Numbered from the stretch's first letter, positions 9,289 to 20,100 are shown. The stretch is 64,000 nucleotides of DNA from Sphingomonas sp. CFBP 13720 (GCF_014842075.1 NZ_JACYVA010000001.1:704278-768277), one strand, 5' to 3'. Notes: generated by a model not told the origin, from the letters alone. Numbers and translations: made by a program.

Positions 9289-10382
9289 GCTCGACCGCCC
9301 AACGCCAGCATCGCCGCATGATAGTCGGGGTCGAGCGCCAGCGGGGCGAGCGCCGCGCGCGCATCCGCCGGTTCGACCGCCATGATCGTATCGATCCGGT
9401 CGGCGAAGGATTCGATATCGCGCGCCGGTTCGGCCTCGGCCAGCGCGAAGCCGATCCGCGCGATCGTCGGCCGGTCCAGCCCCAGCGCCCGCAGCACGAC
9501 CCACAGCCGCGCGCCATCGGTATCGATCACCAGATCGCGCACGCGGTCGAACGCCAGTCCGCCGGCACGCGCGACCAGCGCGACGAACAGCACCAGCCGC
9601 CCGTCGCCGATCGCTTCGCCGAGCAGCGGGGCCAGTTCGTCGGGCTGGGCGTCGATCGCCTGCGCCAGCCGCATCGCAGCGACTTCCAGCGGGACCAGTT
9701 GGCCGCCCGGATCGATCGCGCGCCGCACCGATTCGGTCAGCGCGGCATCGACGGTCGTCATCCGGTCGCCGGCCGTCGCGCCCGCCGTTTCGCGAAGGGT
9801 CGCCGCGACCCACCATGCGATCCGCGCGTGAAGTGGACGGACCAGGTCGACCGCCGCGCCGACATCGCCCGCCGCGCTGCGCCGCGCCTGCGCCACCAGC
9901 ATCGCGGCGGCGGCGGCGGCGACCAGCCGGTCGCTCGCCTGCGCCATCCGCGCGACCATGGTCGGGCGCTCCGGCCCTTCGGCCAGTTGCACCGGCAGTG
10001 CCCGCGCGATCGATTCGAGCCGGACCCGCGCGAACAATTCCCCGAACAGCGCCGGATCACGGAACAGGCCGGCGGCATGGACCCGGTCGAAACAGCCGCG
10101 CGCCCCGCGCATCACGTTCGCCAGCGCCGGTTCGCCGCGCGCCGCCAGCAGCCGCGCGGCATGATCGCGCACGCCCGTTTCGACCGACGCGACCGTCATG
10201 CGCATCATGCCGTCCAGCCCGGCGGCGGTACGATCGTCGATCCGGGCATCGTCGGTACGATAGAATTGGTCGGCCGCAATACGCAGCCGCCGATGGCCCG
10301 CACGTTCCGCCGCAGCGACATGGTCGAGCAGCGTCACGGCGGAAGCATCGGCTTCGCGAGGGTCGACCGGATGGTGCCACAT
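9285..10382 (-). CDS. DUF2336 domain protein
   Basis: A 365-residue, mostly helical, Ala/Arg-rich soluble protein that I assign to the DUF2336 family (repeats of helices, seen for example in LFARVRLESIARALPVQLA and PLLGEAIGDGRLVLFVALVA). DUF2336 proteins are common in alphaproteobacteria and are often linked to signalling genes, but no activity is established that I know of. It lies directly upstream of, and overlaps by four bases, the kinase-like gene without a phospho-acceptor His. That suggests a functional pair. Start: the first ATG, beginning MWHHPVDPREADA. Confidence 0.7.
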   Translation of the reverse strand: MWHHPVDPREADASAVTLLDHVAAAERAGHRRLRIAADQFYRTDDARIDDRTAAGLDGMMRMTVASVETGVRDHAARLLAARGEPALANVMRGARGCFDRVHAAGLFRDPALFGELFARVRLESIARALPVQLAEGPERPTMVARMAQASDRLVAAAAAAMLVAQARRSAAGDVGAAVDLVRPLHARIAWWVAATLRETAGATAGDRMTTVDAALTESVRRAIDPGGQLVPLEVAAMRLAQAIDAQPDELAPLLGEAIGDGRLVLFVALVARAGGLAFDRVRDLVIDTDGARLWVVLRALGLDRPTIARIGFALAEAEPARDIESFADRIDTIMAVEPADARAALAPLALDPDYHAAMLALGGRA

Positions 10383-10418
10383 GGATTCAGACCTAGACCG
10401 GCTGCGGTTAACGCGATG

Positions 10419-11591
10419 CTACGCCTTTGGCCGCATCGCCTCAACCGCCATGGAAAGCGATACGACGCCGTGGAGCGCGATCACCGCCAGTCCGGCCGTG
10501 ACCTGCCCCGCCAACGCGAACGGCATCAGCGCGACGATGGCGCTGGCGGGCGTAGCGAACCATGGACGCGGACGCAACGGCACCCGCCGCGCGACGACGG
10601 TCGCGACCACCGCCGCCGCCGCAAGCGTCGCGGCGGTCCCGGTCTGGACGACCAGCGAGTGGATCGTGCCGATGCCCAGCACGCCCGCGACCCCCAGCGC
10701 GGCCAGCCCGCGTTCCTGCCATGCGGCATGGCCGTCCTCCCCCCGCAGCCAGCTTAGCAACGATCCGGCCGACAACAACACCATCGCGCCGAACAACAGC
10801 ACGGCGGCTCCGCCCGCGCTCCACATCGGGATCGCGGCGAGTCCGCCCAGCCCCACCAGCCCGCCGACGGTCGCCACCGCCAGATCGGGTACCTTGCGCC
10901 GTACCAGCAGCGGCAGGATGACGCGGGTCATCGGCGTGAACACGAACCGGTCGATCCATCCGGTCCGCTGATCCGCGAGCGACGCCAGCACGTCCTTGCC
11001 GCGCACCTCCAGCGTCCCGGCGTCGCGTTCGACGCCATGTCCCGATCGCACCGCCTTTGCCGGCAGCGTCACGTGCCGCGCGCGCGCCTGGGTCGCGACG
11101 CGCAGCAGCGTCGACTGGAAATCATATTCGGGCGGAAGGCGCGCGGCGTCGTTCAACCGTTCGATCGACAGCGTCGCGACGCCGGCCCAGCAATGATCGG
11201 CGTCGACCCGTTCGACCGACGTGCCGTCGGCGCGCGGCGTCACCAGCAGGGTATCGACCGGTTCCAGCGCCATGCCGGCGACCACCGCGTCGGTCGTGAC
11301 GAGGCCGTCGGCCAGCACCACGATCGTCGCCAGCGGATGCGCCTTCGCCTTCGCATCCTCCGCCGATCGCACGAGGTCGACCGTCGTGCCACGCCGCCCG
11401 ATCCGGCTGACCGCGCCGGCCAGTTCGGGCGTCACGCGCCCTGCGGCGACCAGTATCTGGCTGACGCCGGCGCCGATCAGCAGGCGCGCCTGATATTCGA
11501 TCAGCGTCATGCCCCCGAACGGCAGCGTCGCGGCCAGTACGCCGGGCTGTCGTTCGGCTTCCTCTGTCGCGAAGATCAGGCCGGTCTGCAT
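10419..11591 (-). CDS. Nucleotidyltransferase-like membrane protein (degenerate IPCT/DIPPS-like)
   Basis: A 390-residue protein in two parts. The first 200 residues have the pattern of a sugar-nucleotidyltransferase fold (TLPFGGMTLIEYQARLLIGA, then ATIVVLADGLVTTDAVVA), but the usual LAAGxGxR nucleotide loop is absent. The second half has about five to six membrane helices and begins DRFVFTPMTRVILPLLVRRK, which resembles the CDP-alcohol phosphatidyltransferase half of bifunctional inositol-phosphate cytidylyltransferase/DIPP synthases. The DG-x2-AR-x8-G-x3-D-x3-D signature is missing. It is probably a divergent relative with unknown substrate. The start is the ATG giving MQTGLIFATEEAERQ; it lies nine bases after anmK. 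Confidence 0.6.
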   Translation of the reverse strand: MQTGLIFATEEAERQPGVLAATLPFGGMTLIEYQARLLIGAGVSQILVAAGRVTPELAGAVSRIGRRGTTVDLVRSAEDAKAKAHPLATIVVLADGLVTTDAVVAGMALEPVDTLLVTPRADGTSVERVDADHCWAGVATLSIERLNDAARLPPEYDFQSTLLRVATQARARHVTLPAKAVRSGHGVERDAGTLEVRGKDVLASLADQRTGWIDRFVFTPMTRVILPLLVRRKVPDLAVATVGGLVGLGGLAAIPMWSAGGAAVLLFGAMVLLSAGSLLSWLRGEDGHAAWQERGLAALGVAGVLGIGTIHSLVVQTGTAATLAAAAVVATVVARRVPLRPRPWFATPASAIVALMPFALAGQVTAGLAVIALHGVVSLSMAVEAMRPKA

Positions 11592-11600
11592 CGCGTGCGG

Positions 11601-12722
11601 TTAGGCGCTGATCGCGCCGAGCGCCAGCCCCGCACGGGGCGCACGGTACAGCGTACCGCCGGTCAGCGGCACCGGCACGCCGGTCGTGCCCGGAAAGCTG
11701 ATCGGCAGGCCGTTCAGCGATCGCACCGCCAGATAAGCGAAACCTTCCGCCTCGAGCGCGTCGCCGTTCCACCCCAGTGCGTCGGTCGGTTCGGACGTCA
11801 GGCCGGTCCGTGCCGCGATCATCGACAGCATCACCGGATTGCGCCGCCCGCCGCCCGCGACCAGCAGGCGCAGCGGGCGCGCGGGCAGCCGGTCGATCGC
11901 CTCCGCCACGCTGGCGGCAGTAAATGCCGTCAGCGTCGCGGCACCGTCCGCCGCCGACAGTCCGCGTGCCGGCTGGATCGTGAAGTCGTGCCGGTCGAGC
12001 GATTTGGGTGGCGGCAGGTCGAACCACGGATGGTCGAGCATTGCCGCCAGCACCGCTTCGTCCACCGCGCCGGTCGCCGCCAGCGCGCCGTCCGCGTCGA
12101 ACCGCGCGCCGCGTTCCGCCTCGACCCAGCTATCGACCAGACCGTTGGCCGGGCCGGTATCGAACGCGATCAGATCGCCATTCGCCCCGATATAGGTGAT
12201 GTTGCCGACCCCGCCCAGATTGAGCACCGCGACCGGCAACGCCATCCCCGCCGCGCGCGCGGCATGATACACGGGCAGCAGCGGCGCACCCTGACCGCCC
12301 GCGCGCACATCGGCGGTTCGCAGGTCGGCGACGACGTCGATCCCCGTGGCCCGCGCCAGCGCCGCGCCGTCCCCCAACTGCCACGTCCACCCCTTGTCCG
12401 GGCGGTGCGCGACCGTCTGTCCGTGAAAGCCGATCACGTCGACCGCGCGCGCGCCGACGCCCGCCCGGTCGAGCAGCGCCGCGACGGCGGCGGCGTGGGT
12501 GCGGGTCAACAGCGCCTCCGCCCGTTCGATCAGCGGATGGTCGTCCGGATCGTCGAACAGTAGCGCCAGTTCGGTCGCCGCCGCCAGCACGGCACGATCG
12601 TCGTCGGTATAGTCGGTTCCAACAAACGCGACCGGCTCCACCGCGCCTTCGCCATCGGTTTCGATCAGCGCGGCATCGATCCCGTCGAGCGAGGTCCCGG
12701 ACATCAGACCGATTGCGAGCAT
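11601..12722 (-). CDS. anmK: Anhydro-N-acetylmuramic acid kinase
   Basis: A 373-residue sugar kinase of the ASKHA fold. It opens the 1,6-anhydro ring of anhydroMurNAc and phosphorylates it to MurNAc-6-phosphate during cell-wall recycling. Family motifs are [20 protein letters not shown] at the N-terminus (phosphate loop), [24 protein letters not shown] and [13 protein letters not shown]. The ATG at 12722 places the MSGTS motif at residues 7-11, as expected. It is divergent from tyrS across 100 bases. With amgK-murU elsewhere in the window it completes most of the route to UDP-MurNAc. Confidence 0.95.
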   Translation of the reverse strand: MLAIGLMSGTSLDGIDAALIETDGEGAVEPVAFVGTDYTDDDRAVLAAATELALLFDDPDDHPLIERAEALLTRTHAAAVAALLDRAGVGARAVDVIGFHGQTVAHRPDKGWTWQLGDGAALARATGIDVVADLRTADVRAGGQGAPLLPVYHAARAAGMALPVAVLNLGGVGNITYIGANGDLIAFDTGPANGLVDSWVEAERGARFDADGALAATGAVDEAVLAAMLDHPWFDLPPPKSLDRHDFTIQPARGLSAADGAATLTAFTAASVAEAIDRLPARPLRLLVAGGGRRNPVMLSMIAARTGLTSEPTDALGWNGDALEAEGFAYLAVRSLNGLPISFPGTTGVPVPLTGGTLYRAPRAGLALGAISA

Positions 12723-12822
12723 GCGTGTTTCCCCTGCGACGAACCGCCACCCTATCGTCACGGCGGGCGCAAAGTCGAGATGCGTGGACTTCGGGACGAT
12801 CGCGGCGCTAAAGGACAGCGCC

Positions 12823-14046
12823 ATGAGCGCCTATTCGTCCGACCTGCTGCGCCTGCTTGCCGAGCGGGGCTATATCCACCAGTTGACCGACGCCGCCGGG
12901 CTCGACGCGCTGGCCGCGAAACAGGTCGTGCCGGGCTATATCGGGTTCGATCCGACCGCGCCGTCGCTGCACGTAGGCAGTCTGGTCCAGATCATGCTGC
13001 TGCGAAGGCTGCAACAATCGGGGCACAAACCGATCGTGCTGATGGGCGGCGGGACCGGCAAGATCGGCGACCCAAGCTTCAAGGACGAGGCGCGGCGGTT
13101 GCTGACCGACGATGTGATCGCGGACAATGTCGCATCGATCAAGACCGTGTTCGAACGCTTCCTGACGTTCGGCGACGGTCCGACCGACGCGGTGATGCTC
13201 GACAACGCGACGTGGCTCGACAAGCTGGAATACATCCCGTTCCTGCGCGACGTGGGGCAGCATTTCTCAGTCAACCGGATGCTCGGCTTCGATTCGGTCA
13301 AGCTGCGGCTCGATCGCGAACAGTCGCTCTCGTTCCTCGAATTCAACTATATGATCCTGCAGGCGTACGACTTCATGGAACTGTCGCGCCGCGCCGGGTG
13401 CCGGTTGCAGATGGGCGGATCGGACCAGTGGGGCAATATCGTCAACGGGATCGAACTGGCCCGCCGCATGGACGGGACCGAGGTGTTCGGGATCACGACG
13501 CCGCTCATCACGACCGCTGATGGCGGCAAGATGGGCAAGACCATGTCGGGCGCGGTGTGGCTGAACGCCGACCAGCTTTCGGCATATGAATATTGGCAGT
13601 TCTGGCGCAACACCGACGATCGCGATGTCGGCCGGTTCCTGCGCCTGTTTACCGACCTGCCGCTGGACGAGATCGCCCGGCTGGAAGCGTTGCAGGGTGC
13701 CGAGATCAACGATGCGAAGAAGGTGCTGGCCGATGCCGCGACCGCGTTGTGCCGGGGCGAAGCCGCCGCTGCCGACGCGGCTGAAACCGCGCGCCGCACC
13801 TTTGAAGAAGGCGCGGCGGGTGACGACCTGCCGACGCATGCCGTGACCGGGACGATCGCGGTGGTCGACGCGTTGGTCGCGCTGGGCCTCGCGGCGTCGA
13901 AGGGCGAAGCGCGGCGGCTCATCAAGGGCGGCGGCGCGCGGATCGATGGCGAGCGTGTGGCCGACGAGGGCGCAACGATCGCGGTATCGGCACCGGTGCG
14001 CGTATCGGCCGGAAAGAAGCATCACGGTCTGCTGACGCCAGGCTGA
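12823..14046 (+). CDS. tyrS: Tyrosyl-tRNA synthetase
   Basis: A 407-residue class I aminoacyl-tRNA synthetase. The HIGH-type motif is HVGSL, in [17 protein letters not shown]. The tyrosine-binding region is [16 protein letters not shown] with [12 protein letters not shown], and the KMSKS-type motif is [12 protein letters not shown]-terminal S4 RNA-binding domain is present ([17 protein letters not shown]). The ATG at 12823 follows a good ribosome binding site (AAAGGACAG). It is followed by a repeat-like intergenic stretch that separates it from the convergent DMT transporter gene. Confidence 0.97.
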   Translation: MSAYSSDLLRLLAERGYIHQLTDAAGLDALAAKQVVPGYIGFDPTAPSLHVGSLVQIMLLRRLQQSGHKPIVLMGGGTGKIGDPSFKDEARRLLTDDVIADNVASIKTVFERFLTFGDGPTDAVMLDNATWLDKLEYIPFLRDVGQHFSVNRMLGFDSVKLRLDREQSLSFLEFNYMILQAYDFMELSRRAGCRLQMGGSDQWGNIVNGIELARRMDGTEVFGITTPLITTADGGKMGKTMSGAVWLNADQLSAYEYWQFWRNTDDRDVGRFLRLFTDLPLDEIARLEALQGAEINDAKKVLADAATALCRGEAAAADAAETARRTFEEGAAGDDLPTHAVTGTIAVVDALVALGLAASKGEARRLIKGGGARIDGERVADEGATIAVSAPVRVSAGKKHHGLLTPG

Positions 14047-14058
14047 GATCGTACCGGG

Positions 14059-14140
14059 GATTCGTCACCCCGGCGAAAGCTAGGGTCTCCTGCCACGATG
14101 GGGAGGCTCTTGGATCGAGCCGACCGGGGTGCCAGCCTAT
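14059..14140. repeat. REP-like dispersed palindromic repeat (partial)
   Basis: The stretch CGTCACCCCGGCGAAAGC, TAGGGTCTCC (14063-14090) looks like the intergenic repeat commonly seen in sphingomonad genomes with the core CACCCCGGCGAAAGCCGGGGTCTC. Here the second arm is mutated (CTAGGG in place of CCGGGG). A second small hairpin, GGCTC-N7-GAGCC, follows at about 14105-14121. It sits between convergent tyrS and the DMT gene, the usual place for such elements. Copy number in the genome cannot be checked here. Confidence 0.5.
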
Positions 14141-14185
14141 GCTGACATAGCGATCGTCGGCCGCTCCAGCGCGGACTTGCCCCAT

Positions 14186-14626
14186 CTACCCCCGCCGCAC
14201 CAGCACGACGCCCGCCAGCACCAGCGCGACGCCCGCGATGCGCATGCCGCTGACGGGTGTGCGCGGCAGGCCGATCAGTCCGTAGCGATCGATGACCAGC
14301 GCGGCGACCAGTTGCGTCGCGATCATGATCGTCAGCATCGCCGCCAGCCCCAGCCGGGGTGCCGCAAACGCCGCCGCCGACACGAAGAACGCGCCATATG
14401 CACCGCCGAGGAACATCCACGGCCGCGCATCGCGGATGTTGGACAGCGGCGTGCGGTCGGCGATCAGCCATGCCGCGAACAGCACGACCGTCCCGACCGC
14501 GAACGACACCAAAGCGGCCACCAGCACCGACCCGATGCTCCGGCCGAGCGCGGCATTGGTCGGCGGCTGTACCGCAAGGCCGATCCCGGCGAGCAGTGCG
14601 GCGATAAAAGGGGCCAGCGCGTTCAT
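14186..14626 (-). CDS. DMT family transporter (DUF606/YdcZ type)
   Basis: A 146-residue membrane protein with about five transmembrane helices. The pattern fits the short half-size DMT transporters of the DUF606/YdcZ family: MNALAPFIAALLAGIGLAVQ, then PTNAALGRSIGSVLVAALVSF, WMFLGGAYGAFFVSAA and a GVALVLAGVVLVRRG tail. Such proteins probably work as dimers; substrates are unknown. The ATG at 14626 begins the first helix correctly. It lies 64 bases downstream of recG on the same strand and may be co-transcribed. Confidence 0.85.
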   Translation of the reverse strand: MNALAPFIAALLAGIGLAVQPPTNAALGRSIGSVLVAALVSFAVGTVVLFAAWLIADRTPLSNIRDARPWMFLGGAYGAFFVSAAAFAAPRLGLAAMLTIMIATQLVAALVIDRYGLIGLPRTPVSGMRIAGVALVLAGVVLVRRG

Positions 14627-14690
14627 GCGGTCCGCGCTATCGCGAGCGTCGCGTGCAGGCAAGCCGCGCCGCGGCAACCGTCCGCCGCGT

Positions 14691-16751
14691 TCAGCCCGAC
14701 CGGAGCCGCCCGACCCCGGCATCGCGTTCGAACAGGTATAGCGCGGTCCGCGCCGCCTGTCCGCGCGGTCCGGTCAGCCCGCCGTCGCGATCGATCAGCA
14801 GCCGCGCGTCTGCGTTGGCGGCGGGCAACAGCTCCGACAGCATCTCGGGCGTCGCCAGCCGGAACCCCGCCTCGCCCGACTGGCGCGTGCCCAGCAGTTC
14901 GCCGCCGCCGCGCAGCCGCAAATCCTCCTCGGCGATGCGGAAGCCGTCGTTGCTCTCCCGCATCAGCGCCAGCCGGGCGCGCGACGTTTCCGACAACGCG
15001 TTGCCACGCAGGAGCAGGCACACCGACTTGCCGCCGCCGCGCCCGACCCGCCCGCGCAACTGGTGCAACTGGGCAAGACCGAAGCGGTCCGCCGCCTCGA
15101 TGACGATCAGCGTCGCGTTGGGTACGTCGACGCCGACCTCGATCACCGTCGTCGCCACCAGCACGCCGGTACGCGCGGCGGAGAATTCCGCCATCACCGC
15201 GTCCTTTTCCAGCGGCTTCATCCGGCCGTGGACCAATGCGACGCGCTCCCCGAAGCGCAGCCGCAGCGCCTCCGCCCGCGCCTCGGCGGCGGCGAGATCC
15301 GATTTCTCGCTCTCCTCGACCAGCGGACAGACCCAATAGGCCTGTTTTCCCGCCGACAAATGCCGGGCCAGCGCGTCGACCACCTCGTCCAGTCGGTCTT
15401 CGGACAATACCCGCGTCTCGATCGGCTCGCGCCCCGGTGGCATTTCGTCCAGCCGGCTGACGTCCATTTCGCCATATTGCGCCAGCGTCAGCGTGCGCGG
15501 GATCGGCGTCGCGGTCATGACCAGCAGGTGCGGCGGCACCTTCGCCTTGGCCTGCAACATCATCCGCTGCGCCACGCCGAAGCGATGCTGTTCGTCGACC
15601 ACGACGAGGCCCAGATCGCGATAGCCGACCGCTTCCTGAAAGATTGCGTGCGTCCCGATCAGGATGTCAATCGATCCGTCGGCGATGCCCATCAGCACGC
15701 CTTCGCGCACCCGCCCCTTGTCGCGCCCGGTCAGCGCGGCGACGGTGACGCCGGTGCCGGCAAGCTGCCGCTGCAACGTCGCGTAATGTTGCCGCGCGAG
15801 GATTTCGGTGGGGGCCAGCAGCGCGCCCTGCGCCCCGCCCTCCACCGCGATCAGCAACGCCATCAGCGCCACCAGCGTCTTGCCCGACCCCACATCGCCC
15901 TGCAGCAGCCGCAGCATCGGCTGCACCTGTTGCAGATCCCCCTCGATCTCGCCGATCGTCCGCGTCTGGGCACCGGTGGGGCTGTAGGGCAGGTCGAGTT
16001 TCGCGCGCAGCCGCCCGTCGCCTTTGAGGGCCCTCCCGCGTTTCGCCCGCGCTTCGCCGCGCACCAGCAGCAGTGCGAGCTGGTTGGCGAACATCTCGTC
16101 ATAGGCCAGTCGTTTGCGTGCGCCGATGTCGGCCGGATCGGCATGCACTCGCGCCAGCGCGGCACGCCATGCCGGCCATTCGTGCTTCGCCAGCAGGCTC
16201 GGTTCGATCCATTCGGGCAGGTCGGGCGCGCGCTCCACCGCCTGCGCCGCCAATTGTCCCACCCGGCGCGACGTCAGCCCTTCGGACAGCGGGTACACCG
16301 CCTCGCGCTCGGGAACGGAATCGCCTTCCTCGACCGGCAGCACATGGTCGGGATGGACCATCTGGAGTTCCTGGCCATAGGTTTCGAGCTTGCCCGACAC
16401 CAGCCGGGTCTCGCCCAGCGGGAACAGCTTCTTCGCCCAGCCCGACGATCCGCCGAAATAGACGAGGCTGACGATGTTGCCATGAACGTCGGCGGCACGG
16501 ACCCGCGTCGGCCCCCGCCCCGCACTCGCCCGGTAATCGGTGGCGGTCAGCGGGATCGCGATCACGCGTCCGGCATCCTGCGTCATCAGTTCGGTACGCT
16601 TCAGCCGGTCGACCCACCCGGTCGGCAGGTGGAACGCCATGTCGACCACGCGCGACAGTTTCAGCCGTTCGAGCGGCCGGGCAAGCGCCGGCCCCACGCC
16701 CTTGAGCGCGGTGACTTCGGCGAACAGCGGGTTGAGGACTTCGGGACGCAT
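14691..16751 (-). CDS. recG: ATP-dependent DNA helicase RecG
   Basis: A 686-residue superfamily 2 helicase that remodels stalled replication forks and branch-migrates Holliday junctions. The N-terminal wedge (OB-fold) domain comes first. The helicase core has Walker A GDVGSGKTLVALMAL (about residue 287), motif II VVDEQHRFGV (about 384), motif III TATPIPRTL, and motif VI QLRGRVGRGGG. The length is typical. The start is ATG at 16751 (MRPEVLNPLFAEVTALKGVG). It is divergent from sdhE across 71 bases and is followed by the DMT transporter. Confidence 0.97.
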   Translation of the reverse strand: MRPEVLNPLFAEVTALKGVGPALARPLERLKLSRVVDMAFHLPTGWVDRLKRTELMTQDAGRVIAIPLTATDYRASAGRGPTRVRAADVHGNIVSLVYFGGSSGWAKKLFPLGETRLVSGKLETYGQELQMVHPDHVLPVEEGDSVPEREAVYPLSEGLTSRRVGQLAAQAVERAPDLPEWIEPSLLAKHEWPAWRAALARVHADPADIGARKRLAYDEMFANQLALLLVRGEARAKRGRALKGDGRLRAKLDLPYSPTGAQTRTIGEIEGDLQQVQPMLRLLQGDVGSGKTLVALMALLIAVEGGAQGALLAPTEILARQHYATLQRQLAGTGVTVAALTGRDKGRVREGVLMGIADGSIDILIGTHAIFQEAVGYRDLGLVVVDEQHRFGVAQRMMLQAKAKVPPHLLVMTATPIPRTLTLAQYGEMDVSRLDEMPPGREPIETRVLSEDRLDEVVDALARHLSAGKQAYWVCPLVEESEKSDLAAAEARAEALRLRFGERVALVHGRMKPLEKDAVMAEFSAARTGVLVATTVIEVGVDVPNATLIVIEAADRFGLAQLHQLRGRVGRGGGKSVCLLLRGNALSETSRARLALMRESNDGFRIAEEDLRLRGGGELLGTRQSGEAGFRLATPEMLSELLPAANADARLLIDRDGGLTGPRGQAARTALYLFERDAGVGRLRSG

Positions 16752-16822
16752 GACTATGTCGCCTCTATACCCCAGCCGGCTTTCGCTTCCAGCGTTAGTC
16801 GGCCAATCGCCGTTGGAGCCCC

Positions 16823-17092
16823 ATGGACCGCGATACCCGCCTCAAACGCCTGAAATTCCGCAGCTGGCATCGCGGAACGAAGGAAGCCGACCTGATGATC
16901 GGCGGCTATTTCGACGCGCATTCGCACCGCTGGTCGGATGCGGAGATCGACTGGTACGAAGAATTCATCGAGGAACAGGACGTCGATATCATGGCGTGGG
17001 CGCTGCAGGTCCAGCCGGTGCCGCCGCAGTTCGACCATCCCGTGCTGCACGCGATGCGCGCAATGGATTTCGTGCCCGTCGCCCCGCGCTGA
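16823..17092 (+). CDS. sdhE: FAD assembly factor SdhE (succinate dehydrogenase assembly factor 2)
   Basis: An 89-residue protein of the SdhE/CptB (DUF339) family, which promotes covalent flavinylation of SdhA. The defining RGxxE motif is present as HRGTKEADLMIGGYFD, near residues 16-31. The second conserved stretch is DIMAWALQVQPVP. The length and the five-helix composition fit. The first ATG (MDRDTRLKRLKFRS) is the natural start. The recG-sdhE-mfd arrangement is common in alphaproteobacteria, so the position supports the call. Confidence 0.93.
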   Translation: MDRDTRLKRLKFRSWHRGTKEADLMIGGYFDAHSHRWSDAEIDWYEEFIEEQDVDIMAWALQVQPVPPQFDHPVLHAMRAMDFVPVAPR

Positions 17093-17179
17093 TCCGTCGA
17101 TCCACCCACGCGTTACCCCGTTCGTATTCAGGACGAACGGTCACCTACACCGGACTGCCCGGCCCTGTTCAGGAACCCC

Positions 17180-20100
17180 ATGCCCGACCTGTCGAAGATC
17201 CTGACCGCCCCCCGATCGCTGACGCTGGCCGGCGTCCCCGCCGGGTTCCTGCCGTCGCTGCTCGCGGACCTTGCGCGTGGGACCAAGGGCGACCTGGTCT
17301 ATCTTGCCCCCGACGAGGCGGCGATGCGGGCGGTCGCGGCGACGGCACCCTTCTTCGCCCCCGATCTGGCGATCGTCCAGTTTCCGGCATGGGACTGCCT
17401 GCCCTATGACCGTGCCAGTCCGACGCTGCGGTCGATGGCCGAACGTCTGGCGGCGCTGCACCTGCTCCAGACCCCCGCCAAGGGTCCGCGCCTGATCGTC
17501 ACCACGGTCAACGCGGCGTCGCAGCGGACGCTGACCCCGTTCCGCATCCGGCAACTGGTCGCGCGGCTGGCCCCCGGCGAGCGCATCTCGCTGCCACGGC
17601 TGTCGACGCTGTTGCAGGCCAACGGGTATAACCGCGTCGATACCGTCCATGATGCCGGTGAATTCGCGGTGCGCGGCGGGCTGGTCGATCTTTGGCCGTC
17701 GGGTTCCGATGTCGGCCTGCGTCTCGACTTCTTCGGCGACGAGATCGAAACCGTCCGCACCTTTGCACCCGAAGATCAGCGCACCACCGGCCGCGTCGAT
17801 GGTTTCACGCTGCTGCCCGCGTCCGAAGCGTTGCTGGACGAGGAATCGATCAAACGCTTCCGCACGCGATATCGCGAGAAGTTCGGCGCGACCGCGACCG
17901 GCGATCCGATCTATCAGGCGATCAGCGACGGTCGCCGGCTGTCGGGCATGGAGCATTGGCTGCCGTTCTTCGAAGACCGGCTGGAGACGTTTTTCGACCA
18001 TCTTGGCCCCGATACGGTGCTGGTCCGCGACGCCGGGGTTCCCGCCGCCGCCGAGCAGCGGTTCGAATCGATCACCGACTATCATACCAACCGCGTCCGC
18101 GCGCAGTCGGCCGATCCCGGCAGTTACCGCCCGCTGTTGCCGGGCGCGCTGTATCTGTCGGCCGACGAATGGACCAACCGCCTGTCGGACATGGCCGCGC
18201 ATCAGGTTACGCCGTTTCACGAACCAGACAGCGCGACGGTGGTGGATTTCGACGTCGACGGCCCGCGCGACTTCACGCCCGAACGCACGCAGCAGGTCAA
18301 TGTGTACGAAGCGGTGGTCGATCATATCGAACGGCTGCGCAAGGAGAAGCGCAAGCCGATCCTCGCCAGCTATTCCGAAGGGGCGCGCGAACGACTGATC
18401 GGGCTGCTGACCGACCATGAACTGCGCGGCATCACCACCGCCGATACGTGGCAGCAGGCGCTGGGCGGCGCGGCGTCGACCGTGGCGTTCGTCGTCCTGC
18501 CGCTCGACCATGGTTTCACCGCGCCGAACGTCGCGGTCCTGACCGAACAGGACATGCTGGGCGACCGGCTGGTCCGGCGCGCCAAACGGCGCAAGAACAC
18601 CGACGCGTTCCTTCAGGAACTGGCGACGCTGTCGCCGGGCGATCTGGTCGTCCATGCCGACCACGGCATCGGGCGGTATGAGGGGCTGACGCAGATTCCG
18701 GTGGCGAAGGCGCCGCACGACTGTGTCGCGCTCAGCTATGCCGGCGGCGACAAGCTGTACGTGCCGGTCGAGAATCTCGAAGTCCTCTCCCGCTATGGAT
18801 CGGGCGAGGAAGGCGCGTCGCTCGACCGGCTGGGCGGCGAGGCGTGGCAGCGGCGCAAGGCGAAGATGAAGGATCGCATCCGCGAGATCGCGGGCGAACT
18901 GATCGTCACCGCCGCCAAGCGCGCGATGCGCCCCGCCGATATCGCCGAACCCGACAGTGGCGGATACCCCGCCTTCGTCGATCGCTTTCCCTATCAGGAG
19001 ACCGAGGATCAGGAGCGCGCGATCGGCGACGTGCTCGAAGACCTTGCCGCCGGCCGTCCGATGGACCGGCTGGTCGTCGGCGATGTCGGCTTCGGCAAGA
19101 CCGAGGTCGCGTTGCGCGCCGCGTTCGTCGCGGCGATGGCGGGCATGCAGGTTGCGATCGTGTGTCCCACCACGCTGCTCGCCCGCCAGCATTACAATAA
19201 TTTCAAGGCGCGGTTCGAAGGATTCCCGATGGAGATCGGTCGCCTGTCGCGGCTGGTCACCGCGGCCGAGGCGAAGACCGTCCGCGAAGGGCTGGCCGCC
19301 GGGACGATCGACGTCGTGGTCGGCACCCATGCAGTGCTGTCCAAGCAGGTCGATTTCAAGCGTCTTGGCCTCGTCATCGTCGATGAGGAACAGCGGTTCG
19401 GCGTCACGCACAAGGAACGGTTGAAGGCGATGAAGGCCGACGTCCACGTCCTGACGCTGACCGCCACCCCGATTCCGCGCACGTTGCAGATGGCGATGTC
19501 GGGCTTGCGCGAGCTGTCGGTGATCCAGACTCCGCCGGTCGACCGGCTTGCGGTGCGCACCTACATCATGCCGTGGGACCCGGTGGTGCTGCGCGAGGCG
19601 CTGCTGCGCGAACATTATCGCGGCGGGCAGGCCTATTTCGTCACGCCGCGCGTCGCCGACCTGCCCGATATCGAGAAATTCCTGACCGAGGAAATTCCCG
19701 AAATCCGCTACGTCGTCGCGCATGGCCAGATGGCACCGAGCGAGGTCGAGGAACGCATGTCGGCCTTTTACGACAAGCGCTACGACCTGCTGGTATCCAC
19801 CACGATCGTCGAAAGCGGGCTGGACATTCCGTCCGCCAACACGCTCATCATCAACCGCGCCGACAAGTTCGGCCTTGCCCAGCTATACCAGCTGCGCGGG
19901 CGGGTCGGCCGGTCGAAGACGCGCGCCTATGCCTATATGACCACCCCGCCCGAACGGATGGTCAGCGACGCGGCGGAAAAGCGGCTAAAGGTGCTGTCCG
20001 ATCTCGAATCGCTGGGCGCCGGGTTCCAGCTGGCCAGTCACGATCTGGACATTCGGGGGGCCGGCAACATGCTGGGCGACGAACAGTCGGGGCATATCAA

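Noticed and set aside
17141..19723. An 860-codon open frame antisense to mfd
   Set aside because: His/Arg/Gln-rich shadow of mfd with no family features.
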